From assembly GCA_003556955.1 (NCBI GenBank), contig PWQB01000380.1:1-5003 (forward strand): a stretch of 5,003 nucleotides of DNA, written 5' to 3'. Source of the stretch: Nostocaceae cyanobacterium CSSed10_463m. GTDB taxonomy: Bacteria > Cyanobacteriota > Cyanobacteriia > Cyanobacteriales > Nostocaceae. The notes under the pieces are model-generated. The model did no database searches and was not told the origin of the DNA. It saw only the letters and a list, made by a program, of their open reading frames with translations. The translations under genes and the position numbers were made by a program. Every line of letters starts with the position of its first letter. Within the stretch, counting starts at the first letter, position 1. Positions 1-4,281 of this stretch are shown here, one piece after another.

Positions 1-884
1 TATTACCGAGGAAATCAAAAGCTGCGCGTTGGGAAAACTTTTCCGGTTCCATTTATCATCCTTGGGAACGTTGGTTGATGAGTCGTCACCGTTGTCAGGC
101 TGTGTTCCCTAGAGATGGGTTAACTACGGAAATATTACAAAGGTGGTCAATTCCGGCTTTTGATTTGGGTAATCCGATGATGGATGATTTAGAATCAACC
201 TTTTCCAGACCAAAATTTTATAGTGCCACAGTGGAGCAGCAAGAAATGGCCAGACCATTAGTAATCACTTTATTACCTGGTTCCCGTCCCCCGGAAGCTT
301 ACGCTAACTGGGAAGTGATTATGCTGGCTGTATCTGCATTGATGGCTAGTTTTGCCGCCGGCAATTCGATTTTCCAAAGTTTTGGCAGTGTAGTATTCTT
401 GGGTGCGATCGCCCCTGGTTTAGATCAAAGCATTTTATCTGAAACTATTCAAGCCCAAGGCTGGGAACCTTATCCAGAATCTCCTCTTCCCATTGCTGAT
501 CCTCATGCTTTGATATTTCAGCAAAAAAACGCTTATTTTGTCCTGACACAACAAGCATATAATGATTGTCTCTATTGGGGGGATTTAGCGATCGCAATGG
601 CTGGAACAGCAACAGAACAATTCATTGGTTTAGGAAAACCCGCCATCGCCATTCCTGGTAATGGTCCCCAATATACCCCAGCCTTTGCCGAAGCTCAAAG
701 TCGGCTTTTAGGCAAATCCCTATTATTAGTAGACAATCCCGGAGAAGTTCCCCAGGTGGCGCAATCACTGTTACAAAATCCTGATGGTTTGCAAATGATT
801 GCCGAAAATGGAATCCGGCGCATGGGTAAACCGGGTGCAGCCCGGAGGATTGCTGATTGTTTACACAAAAAATGGTGCTATTAA
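1..884 (+). CDS. Lipid-A-disaccharide synthase-related glycosyltransferase, 5'-truncated by the window edge
   Basis: The reading frame is already open at the window edge (first full codon at position 3) and gives 293 residues before the TAA at 882-884. No start is assigned: a TTG at 75 and an ATG at 78 exist, but 24 sense codons precede them, including an aromatic-rich stretch with YHPWERW that reads like normal protein. The gene therefore almost certainly begins upstream. The C-terminal part contains GTATEQFIGLGKPAIAIPG followed by GPQYTPAFAEAQ, the Gly/Glu/Pro-rich nucleotide-sugar binding region expected of GT-B fold enzymes such as LpxB and MurG. Overall it resembles the cyanobacterial 'lipid-A-disaccharide synthase-related' family (about 400 residues, as I recall it), whose substrate is not established. 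No membrane segment is obvious. Two HIP1 octamers lie inside it (405-412, 588-595). Family call fairly secure; reaction unknown. The downstream neighbour is convergent and overlaps at the stop codons. Confidence 0.8.
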   Translation, partial: LPRKSKAARWENFSGSIYHPWERWLMSRHRCQAVFPRDGLTTEILQRWSIPAFDLGNPMMDDLESTFSRPKFYSATVEQQEMARPLVITLLPGSRPPEAYANWEVIMLAVSALMASFAAGNSIFQSFGSVVFLGAIAPGLDQSILSETIQAQGWEPYPESPLPIADPHALIFQQKNAYFVLTQQAYNDCLYWGDLAIAMAGTATEQFIGLGKPAIAIPGNGPQYTPAFAEAQSRLLGKSLLLVDNPGEVPQVAQSLLQNPDGLQMIAENGIRRMGKPGAARRIADCLHKKWCY

Positions 885-1603
885 CCCACTAAACCCGAAC
901 GCAAAGCCCTAACTGCGGCTTGAGTCCGGTCATCAGCACAGAGTTTATTCAAGATATTACGAACGTGAGTTTTCACTGTCCCCACAGTAATATATAGCTG
1001 TTCAGCAATTTGCCCATTGCTGCATCCAGCCACAATTAACTCTAAAATTTCCAGTTCTCGTTGAGTCAGGGGATAAGTTTCTAAAACTTGTTCGTATTCT
1101 GTGGCTAGGGCTTCAATTTTGACTGTTTTTTGTTTATCCGCAGTTTGAGTTTCTCCGGGAATACCTTGGCGCATTTTTTTCAATACCACATTAGCGATCG
1201 CCGGATCAATCCAAGAGTTACCGCCATAAGTTGCTTGTATGGCCTCGGTTAATTTATTAATACTTGTCTCTTTCATGTAATAAGAGTCTGCACCTGCGGC
1301 AAAAGCTGCCAGTACAGCATCTTCTGTGTGGTCCATTGTCAAAATCAAGATTTTCGTGGCGGTTTGCCCCGTTTCCGCTTGGTAGCGTCTAAACTTACGG
1401 GTGAGTTCAATCCCATCCATGTCCGGTAAACCAATATCTACCACTGCCACATCTGGTTTAGCCGTTTCCAACAGTTTAAGTCCTTGGGTGGCATTTGCTG
1501 CTTCACCAATGACTTTGAGAGCGCTGTGAGATTGCAACGCCGCCCTTAGTCCCATTCTCGTTAGATCATGATCTTCAATTAAAACAATACTGATTTCACT
1601 CAT
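881..1603 (-). CDS. NarL/FixJ-family two-component response regulator (REC + LuxR-type HTH)
   Basis: This is a complete 240-residue cytoplasmic transcription factor. The receiver domain covers about residues 4-125: acidic pocket E10/D11, phospho-acceptor D56 in VVDIGLPDMDG, switch T89 in ILTM, and conserved K111. A polar linker (about 145-175) leads to a LuxR/GerE-type DNA-binding domain at about 178-238 that begins LTQRELEIL. Its recognition helix lies around TVGTVKTHVRNILNKL. Size and order are standard for NarL/FixJ regulators, which dimerise and bind DNA when phosphorylated. The ATG at 1603-1601 is the natural start because the receiver's first strand follows at once; only a weak purine-rich GAGCGAG precedes it. 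No cognate kinase is adjacent on this strand, so it may be an orphan regulator. The kinase genes beyond the repeat-rich gap are a possible but unproven partner. It carries one HIP1 site (1194-1201). I do not recognise a specific named regulator. Confidence 0.93.
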   Translation of the reverse strand: MSEISIVLIEDHDLTRMGLRAALQSHSALKVIGEAANATQGLKLLETAKPDVAVVDIGLPDMDGIELTRKFRRYQAETGQTATKILILTMDHTEDAVLAAFAAGADSYYMKETSINKLTEAIQATYGGNSWIDPAIANVVLKKMRQGIPGETQTADKQKTVKIEALATEYEQVLETYPLTQRELEILELIVAGCSNGQIAEQLYITVGTVKTHVRNILNKLCADDRTQAAVRALRSGLVG

Positions 1604-1951
1604 TGCTATACTCGCTCTTGATAATGATAACTTGCAGCTAATAACCTTTTTTTAGCAGTTTATCTTATTTTCCCAACCCAAAGATAGATGATATTTTTAC
1701 AATCAGGCATCCATCGGCAGAAATAGTAAATCTGCGGTTTTTTTCACCCTATATTTCTTTAAAAATCTAGCTAAAGATATATCGTTATTATCCCCACTAA
1801 TATGAAATATTGAGATGAGTTCTAATTTCTGTCCTATCTCCAGAAGTAGAAGCTAATTTAATCTTATTCTAAAATTTTAATCAAATTTTTAATTATGAAA
1901 AGATTAAAATAATTTCCAACTTCTCGACCAGAGCCGATAATGATCACAATA
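1604..1951. other. AT-rich intergenic stretch upstream of the response regulator
   Basis: This is about 350 bp of AT-rich DNA with no supportable ORF. It must hold the promoter of the minus-strand response regulator, but I could not find a convincing -35/-10 pair on that strand. The only structure seen is a weak 5-bp hairpin at 1717-1735 followed by seven T residues, and a 9-bp A/T inverted repeat at 1874-1910. Confidence 0.6.
1874..1910. repeat. 9-bp A/T inverted repeat
   Basis: ATTTTAATC at 1874-1882 is the exact reverse complement of GATTAAAAT at 1902-1910, with 19 bases between. All but one pair is A-T, in very AT-rich DNA, so chance is a real explanation. It could be a weak stem or a protein-binding palindrome. 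Confidence 0.3.
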
Positions 1952-1978
1952 TATAGGAATCCGGTTTAATTGCTGTTC

Positions 1979-2015
1979 GCGTAGCGTGGCGTAAAGCCTG
2001 ACGGCATAGCTGCGC
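1979..2015. repeat. Imperfect GC-rich hairpin inside the MITE-like repeat
   Basis: GCGTAGC (1979-1985) can pair with GCTGCGC (2009-2015) over seven positions with one G-U wobble. Inside it, GCC (1996-1998) and GGC (2003-2005) flank the loop TGAC. This GCGTAGCG-rich style is typical of short palindromic interspersed repeats in Nostoc-type genomes. Its left arm overlaps the long-range arm at 1984-1998, so local and long-range pairings compete. Confidence 0.45.
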
Positions 2016-2041
2016 TTAGAGCCATAATTACTCGTAGAGGT

Positions 2042-2104
2042 AGGGAACAGGGAACAGGGAACAGGGAACAGGGAACAGGGAACAGGGAATAGGGAATAGG
2101 GAAG
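2042..2104. repeat. Tandem heptamer array (AGGGAAC)n, nine units
   Basis: Six exact copies of AGGGAAC (2042-2083) are followed by two AGGGAAT units (2084-2097) and one AGGGAAG (2098-2104), then the pattern decays. Seven-base tandem repeats of this kind are known in heterocystous cyanobacteria as short tandemly repeated repetitive (STRR) sequences. Whether this unit belongs to a named STRR class I cannot say. One strand is purine-only apart from the last base of each unit, and the period is not a multiple of three, so it is not coding. Copy number probably varies between strains by slippage. Confidence 0.9.
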
Positions 2105-2321
2105 AAGGAATCAAGGTATAGGTCGTTGTGTATGGCTTACGCCACGCAAGCTATCAAAAATAAAATAGGATTCCTATACATCCCATATCTATTGAATCAT
2201 ATAATCTTCTAAAGCTAGAAATATCGACTGCCTGACTCATGACTGAAATTAACAAGTGTCCGACCGAAAAATTTTAGATTTTGGATTTTAGATTTTGGAT
2301 TGGTAATTTTCGGTACAAGCC

Positions 2322-2338
2322 CCGCCCCTTCAGGGCGG
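2322..2338. repeat. GC-rich hairpin
   Basis: CCGCCC (2322-2327) and GGGCGG (2333-2338) form a perfect 6-bp G-C stem around the loop CTTCA. No run of T follows on either strand, so it does not look like an intrinsic terminator. It lies inside the composite repeat cluster. Confidence 0.6.
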
Positions 2339-2355
2339 AATTAATCCAAAATACT

Positions 2356-2367
2356 CGCAGCGCTGCG
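2356..2367. repeat. 12-bp perfect palindrome
   Basis: CGCAGCGCTGCG reads identically on both strands. It is followed at once by GTACGCTTCGCTAACG, giving a GC-rich island in AT-rich surroundings, in the style of short palindromic repeats scattered through cyanobacterial genomes. Confidence 0.6.
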
Positions 2368-2394
2368 TACGCTTCGCTAACGTAAATCCAAAAT

Positions 2395-2552
2395 TGATTG
2401 ACTTGCCCTCAGCAACTGAGTGAGTAAAACTGTTCAAGCCTATGGTACACGATTTTGGTACTTAACTCTCACTAATGACTGAGGACGGGCGTTAGCTCAC
2501 TCATTTACAATTGTTTTGAGGGTTAACAAAGTATTTTATGTGACTTTATGTC
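2395..2552. other. Intergenic stretch with small local inverted repeats
   Basis: No gene is supported here. Local symmetry includes CTCAG (2408-2412) facing CTGAG (2416-2420), and TGAGTGAG (2417-2424) facing CTCACTCA (2496-2503). A GGTAC doublet flanks the sequence ACGATTTT at about 2444-2460. The arms do not nest into one simple hairpin, so I assign no function. Confidence 0.4.
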
Positions 2553-2554
2553 AA

Positions 2555-2658
2555 TTTCCTCTACTGGAACCACCAGGGATCGTAAAATGAAACCAAAATC
2601 AAGATAGAGGGGAGGCGGAAAAATTAAAATTTGAAACTTGCTGGCTATCTTTGTCAGC
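2555..2658 (+). ncRNA. Possible structured RNA segment (candidate only)
   Basis: Read on the plus strand, TTCCTCTA (2556-2563) can pair with TAGAGGGG (2605-2612): six Watson-Crick pairs plus two G-U wobbles. Directly abutting the first arm is a hairpin CTGG-AACCA-CCAG (2564-2576) that would stack on it. Further on, GCTGGC (2640-2645) pairs with GTCAGC (2653-2658) around a 7-base loop with one wobble. Three stems in about 100 bases are suggestive but not proof. I recognise no riboswitch or known sRNA consensus, and no promoter or terminator clearly bounds it. It could equally be a decayed repeat, or a 5' leader element of the kinase gene about 260 bp downstream. Confidence 0.2.
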
Positions 2659-2726
2659 CTGTAACCTGGGTAATGTTGAACAAAGTATGGTATTCCTGAC
2701 ATCAATATTGGGTCTTATAAAAATTC

Positions 2727-2741
2727 TGTGAGTTGATCACA
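2727..2741. promoter_or_regulatory. CRP-like palindrome TGTGA-N5-TCACA
   Basis: Perfect 5-bp half sites TGTGA (2727-2731) and TCACA (2737-2741) lie about 180 bp upstream of the first kinase gene. The half sites match the CRP-family consensus, TGTGA-N6-TCACA, but the spacer is five bases instead of six, which would misplace the halves for a standard CRP dimer. A TATAAA (2716-2721) stands just upstream, with CTGACA at 2696-2701 as a poor -35 match at a 14-bp spacing. If that were a promoter, the palindrome would overlap its start region and act as an operator. Function is unproven. Confidence 0.25.
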
Positions 2742-2789
2742 TCCCTATTTGGCAATATTCTGATTTTAGAGAATTTGAGCATAAAAACT

Positions 2790-2858
2790 CAACTAAATAG
2801 ATGAGAGAACAAAAGTTGATGAAAAATATATCTCAAATCAAAAAAAATTATTTAGTTG
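2790..2858. repeat. 10-bp perfect inverted repeat in the kinase leader
   Basis: CAACTAAATA (2790-2799) is the exact reverse complement of TATTTAGTTG (2849-2858), separated by 49 A-rich bases and ending about 60 bp before the kinase start. A smaller TTGAG/CTCAA pair (2775-2779, 2788-2792) overlaps the left arm and could fold alternatively. In a transcript starting upstream this would be a 5'-leader stem; in DNA it could be paired half-operators. AT richness makes chance possible. Confidence 0.4.
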
Positions 2859-2919
2859 GATAATTGGAAAATAGTGATGCCAGACATCAACCTGTATTTG
2901 ACAGCGAAAATAGAAACCA

Positions 2920-4254
2920 ATGAAAGAAACGCTGAGAATTTTGGTTGTAGACGATAATGAAGTAGACCGGATGGCAGTGCGACGAGCATTGACTCAAGCA
3001 GGTGTTTCTATGGAACTGTCTGAGGTAACTGATGGATATGACGCACTGGCTACTTTAAAAACTGCTACTTATGATTGTGTTTTCCTCGATTATCGCTTAC
3101 CAGACGAGGACACTTTGGCACTCATCAAAAGATTACGTGCGGCGGAAATCAAAGTTCCTGTAGTTGTTCTAGCCACCCAAAAAGACGAAGAAATCGCTGT
3201 TGAACTGATGAAAGCTGGTGCTACAGACTATCTTTCTAAATCTAGGGTATGTTCAGAAACTTTAGCGCAAGTTTTACGCCATGCCATTCGGATACACCGC
3301 GCTGAAATGCAGACAGCTTTAGTCAATCAGCAACTTAGAGAAACTAACGAACAGTTGCTTCGCAAGAATCAAGAACTAGAACAACAAAGACAACAAATTC
3401 AGTTACAAAACTTTAAGCTGTTAGAAGCATCAAGGCTGAAATCACAGTTTTTGGCAACTATGTCTCACGAACTGCGGACTCCAATGAATGCCATTATTGG
3501 ATTTTCCCAAATATTGCTGCGCCCTAAGTTTGGTAAGCTAAACCATCAGCAAACAGATATGGTAGAGCGGATATTAAATAATGGTAAGAATTTGCTGATG
3601 TTGTTAAATGAAGTTCTTGACTTTTCTAAGCTAGAAGGAGGACGACTAGAGTTAAAACCAGAATTATTTGATTTAACAAAAATTATCAATATCGCCGTTG
3701 CCGAAATGCGTTCTTTGGCGGAAGCAAAAAAGCTGTCTTTGCGAGTTGATATTGATATGCAACAACCGATGGTATTTAATGATTCAATGCGGATGCGGCA
3801 GATTTTAATCAATTTATTATCCAATGCGATTAAATTCACTGACTCTGGTGGTATTTGGGTTGAAGTTAAAGAACTCCCTAAAAATCAATTAGCCATCGCT
3901 GTGCGGGATACAGGTATCGGTATAGCATCCAGAGATTTTCAGCACATTTTTGAAGCGTTCCGACAAGTAGATCAAAGTATGACTCGCAAACATCCTGGTA
4001 CAGGACTAGGTTTAGCGATTATCGATTCTTTGGTACAAATGATGGGCGGCAAAATTATTCTGGAAAGTCAATTGGGGGTTGGTTCTATGTTTAGAATTGA
4101 AATACCAAGGCAATTGTCATTACCAACCACAATGAGTAACTTCCCAGCTTTAAATTTGCATAGTCACGATATTTTTTGCACCGTGCAGAACCCTCATCAG
4201 TCTCTACCCAAATCCAGTAAAGCATCGATGGGTTTTCCCCATATCAAGCTATAA
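2920..4254 (+). CDS. Receiver-first soluble histidine kinase (REC - coiled coil - HisKA - HATPase_c)
   Basis: This complete 444-residue protein autophosphorylates on histidine and probably passes phosphate to a response regulator. REC is about residues 5-122: acidic D11/D12, phospho-acceptor D57 in VFLDYRLP, and K107 in DYLSK. The usual switch Thr/Ser after the fourth strand appears replaced by Ala (VVLAT, A85-T86). A Gln/Glu-rich coiled coil (about 125-172) leads into HisKA with phospho-acceptor H183 in MSHELRTPMNAIIGF. The ATPase domain has all boxes: N298/N302 in INLLSNAIKF, D330-TGIGIA, F344-EAFRQ, and GTGLGLAI at 360-367. The last ~46 residues (399-444) match no domain I know. No membrane segment or sensor domain is seen, so input is probably phosphorylation or contact at REC. 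The start is the only sensible ATG; no clear Shine-Dalgarno precedes it. The second kinase follows 27 bp later, suggesting an operon. I cannot give a gene name. Confidence 0.95.
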   Translation: MKETLRILVVDDNEVDRMAVRRALTQAGVSMELSEVTDGYDALATLKTATYDCVFLDYRLPDEDTLALIKRLRAAEIKVPVVVLATQKDEEIAVELMKAGATDYLSKSRVCSETLAQVLRHAIRIHRAEMQTALVNQQLRETNEQLLRKNQELEQQRQQIQLQNFKLLEASRLKSQFLATMSHELRTPMNAIIGFSQILLRPKFGKLNHQQTDMVERILNNGKNLLMLLNEVLDFSKLEGGRLELKPELFDLTKIINIAVAEMRSLAEAKKLSLRVDIDMQQPMVFNDSMRMRQILINLLSNAIKFTDSGGIWVEVKELPKNQLAIAVRDTGIGIASRDFQHIFEAFRQVDQSMTRKHPGTGLGLAIIDSLVQMMGGKIILESQLGVGSMFRIEIPRQLSLPTTMSNFPALNLHSHDIFCTVQNPHQSLPKSSKASMGFPHIKL

Positions 4255-4281
4255 ATTATTCTCATAAACCGTTGATAAACC

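Larger units (their letters stand above)
1952..2178. mobile_element. Non-autonomous MITE-like repeat with 11-bp perfect terminal inverted repeats
   Basis: The left end TATAGGAATCC (1952-1962) is the exact reverse complement of the right end GGATTCCTATA (2168-2178), giving a 227-bp unit. A second inverted pair lies inside it: GCGTGGCGTAA-AGCC at 1984-1998 against GGCTTACGCCACGC at 2134-2147, differing by one inserted A. No coding sequence lies between the ends, so if it moves it must be mobilised in trans. The outermost bases are TA on both sides, which would fit a TA target duplication as in IS630/Tc1-type elements, but this is speculative because TA is also part of the inverted ends. It could instead be a palindromic interspersed repeat not spread by transposition. 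The heptamer array at 2042-2104 sits in its middle. Strandedness is undefined. Confidence 0.5.
2263..2394. repeat. Composite cluster of direct and inverted repeats with nested hairpin potential
   Basis: Two perfect tandem copies of TTTTAGATTTTGGA lie at 2272-2285 and 2286-2299. They supply two copies of ATTTTGGATT (2278-2287, 2292-2301). Two reverse-complement copies, AATCCAAAAT, lie at 2343-2352 and 2385-2394, so the arms can pair inner with inner and outer with outer. Independently, ACCGAAAA (2263-2270) is the reverse complement of TTTTCGGT (2307-2314), which gives an alternative fold around the tandem copies. Between the arms lie a GC hairpin (2322-2338) and a 12-bp palindrome (2356-2367). 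No ORF is supported. It looks like a composite interspersed repeat of the kind common in Nostoc-type intergenic DNA. Confidence 0.65.

Noticed and set aside
881..1603. Naming the response regulator Rre1/Ycf29 or NblR
   Set aside because: As I recall them, Ycf29-type receivers have a different phospho-site context (DIMMP) and NblR is OmpR-type. This protein has DIGLPDMDG and a LuxR-type HTH, so no symbol is justified.
1717..1744. Intrinsic terminator-like hairpin GCAGA/TCTGC with a seven-T run on the plus strand
   Set aside because: The stem is only five pairs with a nine-base loop, two G residues separate it from the T run, and no plus-strand gene ends nearby.
2042..2104. CRISPR array
   Set aside because: Units are 7 bp in direct tandem with no spacers, and no cas genes are present; it is a simple tandem repeat.
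2303..2316. NtcA-type motif GTA-N8-TAC
   Set aside because: The motif matches exactly, but it lies inside the composite repeat, about 600 bp from the nearest start, and I see no TAN3T box about 22 bases downstream. Chance within a repeat is more likely.
2548..2607. Plus-strand 19-codon frame starting ATG-TCA
   Set aside because: No ribosome binding site, no recognised peptide family and tiny size. It overlaps the proposed RNA stems.
2523..2705. Minus-strand open frame of 60 codons
   Set aside because: It is short, begins TTG-ATG without a ribosome binding site, matches no family I recognise, and lies in a repeat-rich region where symmetry at RNA level explains the sequence as well. I cannot exclude it but would not annotate it.
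2801..2863. Plus-strand 20-codon frame before the first kinase, a possible leader peptide
   Set aside because: It is Lys/Asn-rich as expected from A-rich DNA, has no Shine-Dalgarno, and shows no run of regulatory codons.
2898..2903. Perfect -35 hexamer TTGACA
   Set aside because: A matching -10 would fall at or beyond the kinase start codon (2920), which would make the assigned start impossible to translate; no TATAAT-like box follows.
3546..3839. Minus-strand open frame of 97 codons
   Set aside because: It lies wholly inside the kinase domain of the first kinase on the opposite strand; the kinase motifs are unambiguous, so this is a shadow frame.
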